This document shows positions 1-5,967 of a DNA stretch of 7,144 nucleotides, piece after piece (the stretch's first letter is position 1; each line of letters opens with the position of its first letter). The notes under the pieces were generated by a model. That model made no database searches and was not told the DNA's origin. It saw only the letters and a list, made by a program, of their open reading frames with translations. Source of the stretch: Nitrospirota bacterium (GTDB lineage: Bacteria; Nitrospirota; Nitrospiria; Nitrospirales; NS-4); the NCBI GenBank assembly GCA_005877525.1, contig VBON01000024.1, positions 1 through 7,144 on the forward strand. The letters run 5' to 3'. A program made the translations under genes and the position numbers.

Positions 1-457
1 AAATGTAGAACTGGCTATCGGCGCTGTCCGGATCATGCCTTCGGGCCATTCCCACCGTGCCAGCAATGTGCTTTCTTTCATTAAATTCCGCAGGCAGACT
101 CTGCCCGGAGCCTCCCGTGCCATCTGCTGACGGATCGCCGGTCTGCACGAGAAATTTGGGTAACACCCGGTAGAAGACTAACCCGTTATAAAATCCTTTT
201 TTTACGAGCTCGCTAAACCGGGCCACTGTTTTGGGGGCAATGTCTGGAAACAGATCGAAGACAATATTCCCTCGACTTGTTTCAAGCACCGCCTGCACGC
301 CTTTTTCGGGCGCCGCGACAAGCGGCTGTATTGGCTTAAGGACCGGCAGACGGGGTTCGGAAGGAGCGGCCGCCGATGTCTTCTCCGGCGGCGCCAATCC
401 GAGAATTGCCAGAATGAGAGCGATCCCCACGAAGATGCGTCTACACGGTTCGAACAC
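1..457 (-). CDS. Exported cyclophilin-type peptidyl-prolyl isomerase, second tandem copy (3' end cut by window edge)
   Basis: Cyclophilins catalyse cis-trans isomerisation of Xaa-Pro bonds. The visible 152 residues start at a GTG (455-457), nine bases after the stop of the upstream cyclophilin and in the same frame. The N-terminus is signal-peptide-like: Cys-Arg-Arg near residues 5-7, then a hydrophobic run at about 8-22, then a Pro/Ala-rich linker to about 55. The cyclophilin domain starts near 60 (GNIVFDLFPDIAPKTV). The core FYRVLPKFLVQTGDP keeps the catalytic Arg (97), Phe102 and Gln105, but has Tyr96 where His is usual, Leu103 where Met is usual, and Tyr151 in the usual QFF motif. The last visible residues are SQFYI; the final third of the domain is outside the window. 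The GTG is supported by an AAGTAGG element 8 bases upstream. No other start with a better site was seen. Family assignment is firm; periplasmic location is inferred. The substrate is unknown. Confidence 0.88.
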   Translation of the reverse strand, partial: MFEPCRRIFVGIALILAILGLAPPEKTSAAAPSEPRLPVLKPIQPLVAAPEKGVQAVLETSRGNIVFDLFPDIAPKTVARFSELVKKGFYNGLVFYRVLPKFLVQTGDPSADGTGGSGQSLPAEFNERKHIAGTVGMARRHDPDSADSQFYI

Positions 458-465
458 GGCCGCTG

Positions 466-472
466 CCTACTT
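466..472 (-). promoter_or_regulatory. Ribosome binding site for the second cyclophilin, overlapping the first one's stop codon
   Basis: On the minus strand this reads AAGTAGG, one mismatch from AAGGAGG, followed by 8 bases and GTG at 455-457. The TAG inside it (467-469) is the stop codon of the upstream cyclophilin. This supports the GTG start and suggests that termination and re-initiation are coupled. Confidence 0.5.
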
Positions 473-1057
473 CTCAACAATGCTGACGGTCATTTCAATC
501 CTCTCTTTTGGAAGATCATTGGCCTCCCGTGGAGCATTGACAATCTGGTCCACCACCTCCATACCCCGAATCACTTCCCCAAAAGCAGTATATTGCCGAT
601 CAAGGAAATTCGAATCCTTTACCACGATAAAGAATTGCGACCCGGCGCTGTCGGGATGCCCAGAGCGCGCCATCGAGACCACTCCCCGTTTATGGGGCGT
701 GGCATTGAACTCCGCCTTGAGCTTTGCTCCGGGAGGCCCTCCCATCCCGTACTCGCTTTTCTTGTTTGGATCCTTGGTGTTGGGATCGCCGCCCTGGATC
801 ATGAAGCCAGGAATGACGCGATGAAAGAGGGTCCCGTTATAGAATCCCGACTTTGCGAGCGTGATGAAATTCTCGACATGCTTCGGCGCCAGCTTCGGAA
901 AGAACTTGATTTCGATTTCTCCAAATTTTGTCTTGATAAGGGCATGTGGCTCCATTTGTGGTCCTCCCGTCGGTTTCTTGTCATCCACGGCCCACACCAT
1001 GCTGCTCGTCCCCAATGCCAACAGCGTGAAGACGATCAGCGTAAACCGGTGTCGCAT
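467..1057 (-). CDS. Exported cyclophilin-type peptidyl-prolyl cis-trans isomerase
   Basis: This is a 196-residue protein that should isomerise Xaa-Pro bonds during folding, probably outside the cytoplasm (PpiA-like). Residues 1-23 form a signal peptide: MRHR, a hydrophobic core, then cleavage near VWA-VDD. The cyclophilin domain runs from about 38 to 196. The core FHRVIPGFMIQGGDP (78-92) holds Arg80, Phe85, Met86 and Gln88, which match the catalytic and binding residues of the family. SQFFI (140-144) supplies Gln141 and Phe143. FLDRQYTAFGEV (151-162) is the C-terminal signature and has Tyr156 where human CypA has His126. The ATG (1055-1057) follows a perfect AAGGAGG with 5 bases between. The gene lies 10 bases after rnc and is followed after nine bases by a second, more divergent cyclophilin in the same frame. 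Family assignment is very secure. Location outside the cytoplasm is inferred from the signal peptide. Confidence 0.96.
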   Translation of the reverse strand: MRHRFTLIVFTLLALGTSSMVWAVDDKKPTGGPQMEPHALIKTKFGEIEIKFFPKLAPKHVENFITLAKSGFYNGTLFHRVIPGFMIQGGDPNTKDPNKKSEYGMGGPPGAKLKAEFNATPHKRGVVSMARSGHPDSAGSQFFIVVKDSNFLDRQYTAFGEVIRGMEVVDQIVNAPREANDLPKERIEMTVSIVEK

Positions 1058-1062
1058 GGTTT

Positions 1063-1069
1063 CCTCCTT
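1063..1069 (-). promoter_or_regulatory. Strong ribosome binding site of the first cyclophilin, overlapping the rnc stop codon
   Basis: The minus strand reads AAGGAGG, then five bases, then ATG at 1055-1057. Two of its bases are the final AA of the rnc stop codon TAA (1068-1070). This confirms the start and ties isomerase translation to the end of rnc. Confidence 0.85.
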
Positions 1070-1769
1070 AAGTTCCAGCCAAGCGTTCTAGCGCCTGCTT
1101 GGCCGCCATTTGCTCGGCCTCTTTTTTGCTTCGCCCTTTGCCGAGGCCATACCGGCTTCCGCGAATCTGAATTTCCACCTCGAACATCTTCTCGTGATCG
1201 GGACCTGACTCCCCTGTCGTTCGATACTGAGGCAGGGTTTCAAACTTCTGTTGACAGATCTCCTGAAGATCAGTCTTGAAATCTCTCCACCCGCGAACGG
1301 ACTGGTCACAGGCTGCGAGTTCCTCGGCAAAATTTGTCTTGATCCATGTCTCGGCCGCCCCGATGCCTCCATCGAGATAGATGCTGGCGAGAACCGCTTC
1401 AAGAGCGTCCGCAAGAATCGAGGGCTTGTCCTTTCCCTGCGTGATTGTTTCGCCTTTCCCCAAGCGCAAGGCCGCGCCGAGTCCTAGTCGCCGCGCCACG
1501 CCGGTCAGTGTCTCCTCGCTTACCAGGCGCGCGCGCAGCTTTGATAGGATTCCTTCCGCCGCGTCCGGAAACGCCGTCAACAGATACTCACTTGTCACCA
1601 GGTTCAGGACCGCATCTCCCAGAAACTCCAATCTCTCGTTATCGCTCTCCCCGGATTCTCCTAATTCGTTGAAATACGATGTATGCGTCAACGCGTCCCG
1701 AAGAAGGGCCGGGTGCCGAAATTGATAGCCAAGGCGGCTCTGAATCTCCTGCAACCCGCTCGCTGACAT
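1068..1769 (-). CDS. rnc: Ribonuclease III
   Basis: RNase III is the Mg-dependent endonuclease that cuts double-stranded RNA, including rRNA precursors and structured mRNAs. The 233 residues match the family's usual length. The N-terminal catalytic domain (about 5-155) has the signature NERLEFLGDAVL at 44-55. Glu45, Glu48, Asp52, Asp121 and Glu124 align with E. coli Glu38, Glu41, Asp45, Asp114 and Glu117. The double-stranded RNA binding domain spans about 162-231 and ends with the basic helix GKGRSKKEAEQMAAKQAL. The ATG (1767-1769) lies 2 bases after the fabF stop (TAA-CC-ATG). No clear Shine-Dalgarno sequence precedes it, so translation is probably coupled to fabF. A fab-rnc junction is a recurrent arrangement in bacteria. 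The stop overlaps the ribosome binding site of the next gene. All catalytic residues are present. Confidence 0.98.
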   Translation of the reverse strand: MSASGLQEIQSRLGYQFRHPALLRDALTHTSYFNELGESGESDNERLEFLGDAVLNLVTSEYLLTAFPDAAEGILSKLRARLVSEETLTGVARRLGLGAALRLGKGETITQGKDKPSILADALEAVLASIYLDGGIGAAETWIKTNFAEELAACDQSVRGWRDFKTDLQEICQQKFETLPQYRTTGESGPDHEKMFEVEIQIRGSRYGLGKGRSKKEAEQMAAKQALERLAGT

Positions 1770-1771
1770 GG

Positions 1772-3031
1772 TTAGTGTAATTCAGAATAACGGGTAAAGA
1801 TCAGACAGGCATTGACGCCGCCGAAGCCAAACGAGTTGCTCAGAACTGCGTGCACGTTGGCCTTGCGCGCTGTGTTGGGGACGTAATCGAGGTCACACTC
1901 GGGATCAGGGACCTCCAGATTGATGGTCGGTGGGATCGTTCCCCGATCGATCGTCAGCACGCTGAAAATCGCTTCAATGCCGCCTGCAGCTCCAAGGAGA
2001 TGGCCTGTCATGGATTTCGTGGAACTGACCGCCAGGCGGCTGGCGTGTTCTCCAAAGACCTGTTTGATCGCGGCCGTTTCAATCCGATCCGCCATCGTTG
2101 AAGTCGCATGCGCATTGATATACTGAATCGCATCGGGAGCCAGACCGGCGTCATCGAGGGCCCGCCGCATGCACTGAACAGCTCCGCGTCCATCGTCCGG
2201 AGGCGCCGTAATATGGTAGGCATCAGCCGTCATGCCGTATCCCACGACCTCGCCATAAATTCGAGCCTTTCGCCGCTGCGCGGATTCCAATTCCTCGAGG
2301 ACTACCACGCCGGCGCCTTCGGCCAGCACAAAGCCATCGCGCTCTTTGTCGAAGGGACGGCTGGCATGCTCGGGATCGCCGTTCCGGGTCGATAAGGCCC
2401 GTGCTGCCCCGAAACCGGCGACACTGAGCGGAGTAATCGCCGCTTCCGCCCCACCGGCCAGCATCACGTCCGCCTCGCCATGCTGGATGATGCGAAAGGC
2501 GTCCCCAATACAGTGATTGCCGGTCGCGCACGCGGTAACCGCACAGGAATTCGGCCCGCGGGCGCCGATTTTCATGGAGACATGACCCGAGGCCATATTA
2601 ATGATGACCATAGGGATGAAAAACGGCGAGACGCGGCTGGGTCCTTTTTCAAGCATGATCTTATGATAGTGTTCGATCGCTGGAAGACCACCGATGCCAG
2701 ACCCAATATACACCCCGACTCGATCCGCATTCGCCTCGTCGATGGTGAGACCTGAATCTGCAAGGGCCATCTGGCTGGCGCCCATGGCGTACTGGATAAA
2801 CAGATCCATCTTCTTGAGATCTTTTTTCTCAATGTAGTCCGCCGGGTTGAAATCCCTGACTTCGCCGGCGATCTGGCAATCATGGGCGGAAGGGTCGAAC
2901 CGCGTGATCCTCTGCACCCCGGAACGCCCCGCGCAGAGCGCGCTCCAGGTGTTTTCAACACCGGTGCCGAGAGGGGTGATCAGCCCAAGCCCTGTCACCA
3001 CGACGCGCCTTTTTAAGAATTGCCTCCCCAT
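1772..3031 (-). CDS. fabF: 3-oxoacyl-ACP synthase II (beta-ketoacyl-ACP synthase)
   Basis: FabF elongates acyl chains by decarboxylative condensation of acyl-ACP with malonyl-ACP in the cytosol. The 419 residues fit the thiolase-fold family (E. coli FabF is about 413). It opens with RRVVVTGLGLITPLG (8-22). The catalytic Cys168 lies in AVTACATG. The two active-site histidines are His308 (in NAHATST) and His344 (in KSMTGHLLGAAGG), with Lys339 beside the second. The glycine-rich NSFGFGGVNA loop is at 399-408. Two residues around His308 are less usual: Ala309 and Met313, where E. coli has Gly and Pro. The ATG (3029-3031) is 21 bases after acpP. AGGGG directly abuts the ATG, which is too close for a normal ribosome binding site, but the RRVVVTG start of the family rules out the downstream GTG codons. 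FabF rather than FabB is chosen from length and the neighbouring acpP. Confidence 0.97.
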   Translation of the reverse strand: MGRQFLKRRVVVTGLGLITPLGTGVENTWSALCAGRSGVQRITRFDPSAHDCQIAGEVRDFNPADYIEKKDLKKMDLFIQYAMGASQMALADSGLTIDEANADRVGVYIGSGIGGLPAIEHYHKIMLEKGPSRVSPFFIPMVIINMASGHVSMKIGARGPNSCAVTACATGNHCIGDAFRIIQHGEADVMLAGGAEAAITPLSVAGFGAARALSTRNGDPEHASRPFDKERDGFVLAEGAGVVVLEELESAQRRKARIYGEVVGYGMTADAYHITAPPDDGRGAVQCMRRALDDAGLAPDAIQYINAHATSTMADRIETAAIKQVFGEHASRLAVSSTKSMTGHLLGAAGGIEAIFSVLTIDRGTIPPTINLEVPDPECDLDYVPNTARKANVHAVLSNSFGFGGVNACLIFTRYSELH

Positions 3032-3052
3032 CCCCTACGATCCAGCGCGTCG

Positions 3053-3286
3053 TTAAATATTCTCTTTAATAAAATCGACTGCATCCTGGACGGTCAGGAT
3101 CTTTTCCGCCTTGTCGTCCGGGATCTCGATGTCGAAGGCTTCTTCAAAGGCCATCACGAGCTCTACGGTATCCAGCGAATCTGCTCCGAGATCTTCGACA
3201 AACTTCGCGTCTGGGACGACATCATCCTCCTCGACCCCTAGCTGCTCCGCGATAATCTTTTTAACTCGTTCCTCGACTGCTGCCAT
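3053..3286 (-). CDS. acpP: Acyl carrier protein
   Basis: AcpP carries growing acyl chains on a phosphopantetheine arm and is the shared substrate of all Fab enzymes here. The product is 77 residues, acidic, with the four-helix ACP pattern. GADSLDTVEL (34-43) places the phosphopantetheine-bearing Ser37 in the canonical DSL motif, one position from E. coli Ser36. The ATG at 3284-3286 is chosen because the protein then starts MAAVEERVKKII, as the family does. A longer reading from 3334 would start inside the fabG end and add 16 unrelated residues. A purine-rich GGGAGGAGG lies 11 bases upstream. It sits between fabG (44 bases) and fabF (21 bases), the same order as in E. coli. A small hairpin lies in the upstream gap and may affect mRNA level or processing. 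Confidence 0.98.
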   Translation of the reverse strand: MAAVEERVKKIIAEQLGVEEDDVVPDAKFVEDLGADSLDTVELVMAFEEAFDIEIPDDKAEKILTVQDAVDFIKENI

Positions 3287-3297
3287 AGATCCTACCA

Positions 3298-3306
3298 CCT
3301 CCTCCC
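3298..3306 (-). promoter_or_regulatory. Ribosome binding site of acpP
   Basis: The minus strand reads GGGAGGAGG, with 11 bases to the ATG at 3284-3286. It is the longest purine-rich Shine-Dalgarno match in the window, which suits the high level of ACP that cells need, though the spacing is slightly long. It supports the short acpP start. Confidence 0.65.
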
Positions 3307-3314
3307 ACTCGGAA

Positions 3315-3331
3315 AGGCCCTGAACGGGCCT
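3315..3331 (-). other. Small hairpin between fabG and acpP
   Basis: Perfect 6-bp arms, AGGCCC and GGGCCT, enclose a 5-base loop (GTTCA on the minus strand). The hairpin starts at the last base of the fabG stop codon and ends 8 bases before the acpP ribosome binding site. It is followed only by TTCC, not a T-run, so it does not look like a terminator. A role in mRNA processing or stability is a guess. Confidence 0.45.
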
Positions 3332-4074
3332 CATCCCATGAGCATCCCCCCATTTACGTGTAAGACATGCCCGGTGATATACGCCGCGGCCGGCGAAACC
3401 AAAAATCGCACGGCCTGAGCGACATCATCAGGCGTTCCCAGTCGCCCTAACGGAATCTGCTTGAGGAGTGCTTCGCGGGCTTCCCCGGCCAGCCCATGGG
3501 TCATCGCCGTGTCAATAAATCCGGGCGCAACGGCGTTGACCGTCACTCCGCGACTCGCATATTCTCGCGCCACCGCTTTCGTCAGTCCGATGACCGCCGC
3601 TTTTGACGCTGCGTAATTGGCTTGCCCGACGTTTCCCATGACTCCGACAACCGACGCGATATTGACGATGGCACCGCAACGTTGTTTAATCAGCACGGGC
3701 AGGACCGCCTTGGTGCCGTGAAACGTTCCCTTCAGATTGACGTCGAGCACGAGATTCCAATCTTCCTCTTTCATCCGCAAAAGAAGCCCATCACGCGTGA
3801 TACCGGCATTGTTGACCAGGATATCGATCCGTCCAAGCTCGGCCACCACCTGATCGACCATGCCTTTAACATCAGCCCATTCGGCGACGTTGGCCTTCAC
3901 CGCGAGGCTCCGCCGCCCGCTCTTCGTGATTGTCGTCACCGTCTCCAGGGCGCGGCTCACATCGAGATCAACGACTGCAATATCTGCCCCCGCCTCTGCA
4001 AGAACTTCGGCGATTGCCCGTCCGATCCCTTGGGCCGCGCCGGTCACAACCGCAACTTTTCCTTCAAGTTCCAT
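3331..4074 (-). CDS. fabG: 3-oxoacyl-ACP reductase
   Basis: FabG reduces beta-ketoacyl-ACP to beta-hydroxyacyl-ACP with NADPH, the first reduction of each elongation round. The 247 residues form a classical SDR. The cofactor motif TGAAQGIG is at 11-18 and NNAG at 88-91. The catalytic set is Asn113, Ser141, Tyr154 and Lys158, with the classical Y-x3-K spacing in YAASK. The C-terminus GHVLHVNGGMLMG is typical of FabG. The ATG at 4072-4074 is preferred because MELEGKVAVVTG matches the family start and GAGGG lies 6 bases upstream. An earlier in-frame start at 4152 would overlap fabD and add 26 residues without any family feature. The gene begins 25 bases after fabD. All active-site residues are present. 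Confidence 0.97.
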   Translation of the reverse strand: MELEGKVAVVTGAAQGIGRAIAEVLAEAGADIAVVDLDVSRALETVTTITKSGRRSLAVKANVAEWADVKGMVDQVVAELGRIDILVNNAGITRDGLLLRMKEEDWNLVLDVNLKGTFHGTKAVLPVLIKQRCGAIVNIASVVGVMGNVGQANYAASKAAVIGLTKAVAREYASRGVTVNAVAPGFIDTAMTHGLAGEAREALLKQIPLGRLGTPDDVAQAVRFLVSPAAAYITGHVLHVNGGMLMG

Positions 4075-4080
4075 CACACG

Positions 4081-4085
4081 CCCTC
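4081..4085 (-). promoter_or_regulatory. Ribosome binding site that sets the fabG start
   Basis: The minus strand reads GAGGG, six bases before the ATG at 4072-4074. It favours this start over the overlapping upstream start at 4152 that would run into fabD. Confidence 0.6.
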
Positions 4086-4099
4086 GAGAAACGTGCGAG

Positions 4100-5038
4100 C
4101 TAGGCAGCGAGCGCCTCAACGGTGGATGACAGGCTGGCTTGATCCTGCACATTCAGCAACCGCAGCTCAGGAGCGATTCGTTTTGCCAATCCCGAAAGAA
4201 CCCGTCCAGGACCGATCTCGACCAAGGTATGGATTCCCATATTTTGTATAACCCGCACGGAATCCTCCCACAGCACTGATGACGCCAGTTGCTTGATCAG
4301 AGACGCACGCACATCCGCAGCCTTCTGGAGCGGCTTGGCTTCCGCATTATTAATGAGCGGCACCTCCAAATCTTGGAGCGGCACGCGCATGACCTCGGCG
4401 GCAAGCCGCTCCGCTGCCGGTGCCATCAGACGGGTATGCACAGGGACGCTGACGGCGAGAGGAATCACTTTTCGGCATCCTTTGGCTTTGGCGAGACGCA
4501 CCGCTTCTTCAACCGCGGGCTTTTCCCCTGCAATGACGACCTGGTAGGGGGCATTAAAGTTTGCGGGAGAGACGATCCCGAGCGCCGAGGCCTCCTGACA
4601 GACTTCCGCGACGGCCGGCCCGTCCAGACCGAGAAGCGCGCAGACGAGACCTCGCCCGTCTTCCACAGCCTCTTGCATGAAACGCCCGCGCGTCCGGACG
4701 AGTGCGACGGCATCGGCAAACTTCAGTCCTCCCGCCGCAACCAAAGCGGTATATTCACCCAGGCTGTGGCCGGCAACCGCCGCCGGCCGAAGTCCGGTAC
4801 GCTGGAGCATCCGCAAGGCGGTTACACTGACCGTGAGCAACGCGGGCTGCGTGTATTCGGTTAAGTTCAGTTGTTCCGGGGGACCTTCAAAGCACAGGCG
4901 GGCCAGGTCATAACCGAGGACCTGTCCGGCCTCCGTGAACAGGGCGCGCGCTTCAGCATCCTCGTCATAAAATGCTTGTCCCATCCCGACGGCCTGGGAT
5001 CCTTGGCCCGGAAAGATCCACGCAAGAAGCGGTTTCAT
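4100..5038 (-). CDS. fabD: Malonyl-CoA:ACP transacylase
   Basis: FabD moves malonyl from CoA to AcpP, supplying the extender for FabH and FabF. With the ATG at 5036-5038 the protein has 312 residues, close to E. coli's 309, and its active-site numbering coincides with the E. coli enzyme: Ser92 in GHSLGEY, Arg117 and His201. It begins MKPLLAWIFPGQGSQ, and PGQGSQ is the family oxyanion-hole motif. An in-frame GTG at 5111-5113 would add 25 residues with no family counterpart. Neither start has a clear Shine-Dalgarno sequence. Two explanations are possible: coupling to a short ORF whose TGA overlaps this ATG, or a promoter 10-38 bases upstream giving a nearly leaderless mRNA. fabG follows after 25 bases. 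Function is secure; the start is less so. Confidence 0.96.
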   Translation of the reverse strand: MKPLLAWIFPGQGSQAVGMGQAFYDEDAEARALFTEAGQVLGYDLARLCFEGPPEQLNLTEYTQPALLTVSVTALRMLQRTGLRPAAVAGHSLGEYTALVAAGGLKFADAVALVRTRGRFMQEAVEDGRGLVCALLGLDGPAVAEVCQEASALGIVSPANFNAPYQVVIAGEKPAVEEAVRLAKAKGCRKVIPLAVSVPVHTRLMAPAAERLAAEVMRVPLQDLEVPLINNAEAKPLQKAADVRASLIKQLASSVLWEDSVRVIQNMGIHTLVEIGPGRVLSGLAKRIAPELRLLNVQDQASLSSTVEALAA

Positions 5039-5076
5039 CGCGTACAGATATGAGGGAATTGCTCGCAGCTTGTCAA
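5035..5076 (-). CDS. Possible 13-codon leader ORF ending on the fabD start codon
   Basis: A TTG (5074-5076) opens a frame of 13 codons whose TGA stop overlaps the fabD ATG as ATGA. A run of six G lies 9 bases upstream of the TTG and could serve as a ribosome binding site. fabD itself lacks such a site, so the short ORF could deliver ribosomes to fabD. The peptide has no recognisable family. It may be chance, and its TTG overlaps a TTGACA promoter-like element. Confidence 0.25.
   Translation of the reverse strand: MTSCEQFPHICTR
5048..5076 (-). promoter_or_regulatory. Candidate internal promoter before fabD
   Basis: On the minus strand a perfect TTGACA (5071-5076) is followed by a 17-base spacer and TCATAT (5048-5053), which matches TATAAT at only three of six positions. 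Transcription would begin around 5041-5043, three to five bases before the fabD ATG, giving an almost leaderless mRNA. The -10 is weak, so this is a candidate only. Confidence 0.25.
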
Positions 5077-5129
5077 CTGAAAAGTCCCCCCGGACCGTGT
5101 TGCGAGAGATCACAAACGTGTGACGTTCG

Positions 5130-5945
5130 CTAATCTACGACAAACTCACCACCATCGACGCAGATGACATTTCCGGTGATCCATTGCGCTTTGGGATCCG
5201 ACAGTAGGCCAATGGCATGCGCCACATCTCGGGTGGTGGTAAGCCGCCCCGAAGGGTTCTTCGCCAGCGCCATCTTGATCATCCGGTCCGCCCCCGGTAT
5301 CTTTCGAAGCGCCGGAGTGTCCGTCACGCCCGCCATGATCGCATTCACCGTGATACCCAACGGTCCCAGTTCCAGCGTCAGTTGCCGAACATGGGACTCA
5401 AGCGCGGATTTCGCAGCAGATACTGCTCCGTAAGTTTTCCACACCCTGGCGCCGCCTGCACTCGTCATGGCAAACACGCGACCGCCGGCTCCCATCAGCC
5501 GGCGCTTCACCAGATCCTGGGTCCAATAGACAAGACTGTTCGCCATCACGTCCAGCGTCATGTCCATTTGCGCCTTGGTCAGCTTCTCCTCCTCGGTGTC
5601 GGCCAGGAATGGCTTCAGCGTCCCGAAAGCCAGCGAGTGCATCATCACCCGGATTGGCGGTACCTCTCCCAGCTCTCCGTGGCGCTCGGTAAAGGCATCC
5701 AGCACCTCGCGCCGTTTTTCCGGATCCGCGGCATTCACATTGAAGAAGAGCGCTTCCCGCCCTTTGGCTTTGATCTCCTCCATGATGCGCTCGAGATTTC
5801 CCATCGTCGATTTTCTATCTAGATGAACGCCCACAATGTTCATTCCTACGCCGGCGAGTTCCAGGGCCGCTGCTTCACCGAACCCGCTGGACGCGCCCAG
5901 GATAAGGGCCCAGGCTGTTCTGTCGCGGCGTACGTCCGCGCTCAC
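5130..5945 (-). CDS. Enoyl-ACP reductase-like SDR (FabL/FabI type), probable last reductase of fatty acid synthesis
   Basis: This is a 271-residue short-chain dehydrogenase with a Rossmann motif GASSGFG (17-23). Arg44 and Lys45 after the second strand suggest NADPH use. The active site reads Tyr172-x6-Lys179 (YGAVSAAK). That spacing marks the enoyl-ACP reductases FabI and FabL, while classical SDRs such as FabG have Y-x3-K. MHSLAF (102-107) resembles FabI's HSIAFA. The position of FabI's second tyrosine, ten residues before Tyr172, is Ser162, as I recall for Bacillus FabL. The Gly-rich N-terminus is also more FabL-like. It ends ICVDGGEFVVD, typical of SDRs. The GTG start (5943-5945) has GAGGG five bases upstream. 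The gene lies 22 bases after fabH and before fabD, and no other enoyl reductase is in the window. SDR membership is certain; the enoyl reductase role is inferred and needs an activity test. Confidence 0.85.
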   Translation of the reverse strand: MSADVRRDRTAWALILGASSGFGEAAALELAGVGMNIVGVHLDRKSTMGNLERIMEEIKAKGREALFFNVNAADPEKRREVLDAFTERHGELGEVPPIRVMMHSLAFGTLKPFLADTEEEKLTKAQMDMTLDVMANSLVYWTQDLVKRRLMGAGGRVFAMTSAGGARVWKTYGAVSAAKSALESHVRQLTLELGPLGITVNAIMAGVTDTPALRKIPGADRMIKMALAKNPSGRLTTTRDVAHAIGLLSDPKAQWITGNVICVDGGEFVVD

Positions 5946-5950
5946 GCTGT

Positions 5951-5955
5951 CCCTC
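5951..5955 (-). promoter_or_regulatory. Ribosome binding site that sets the GTG start of the SDR
   Basis: The minus strand reads GAGGG, five bases before GTG at 5943-5945. It decides for this non-ATG start. Confidence 0.6.
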
Positions 5956-5967
5956 TTTTCATGGCCG

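Noticed and set aside
442..457. Tat-type signal in the second cyclophilin (Arg-Arg-x-Phe)
   Set aside because: Only the RR-x-F part of the motif is present, the n-region is short and the h-region very hydrophobic, so a Sec signal is more likely.
231..824. Plus-strand open frame (197 codons) across the cyclophilin junction
   Set aside because: Opposite strand of two well-supported cyclophilins, with low-complexity Ser/Pro/Arg composition and no recognisable domain.
593..1279. Long plus-strand open frame (228 codons) across the first cyclophilin and rnc
   Set aside because: It lies opposite two clear genes, its translation resembles no family, and it has no matching gene context. It is an antisense shadow in GC-rich DNA.
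3315..3331. Hairpin as a rho-independent terminator after fabG
   Set aside because: Stem of only 6 bp, no T-run, and acpP follows at once in the same operon.
3622..4251. Plus-strand open frame of 209 codons opposite fabG and the end of fabD
   Set aside because: Shadow of FabG/FabD codons with no protein family features.
5039..5113. 25-residue N-terminal extension of FabD from a GTG
   Set aside because: No ribosome binding site, no family counterpart, and active-site numbering fits E. coli FabD exactly when the ATG at 5036-5038 is used. It is kept only as an alternative.
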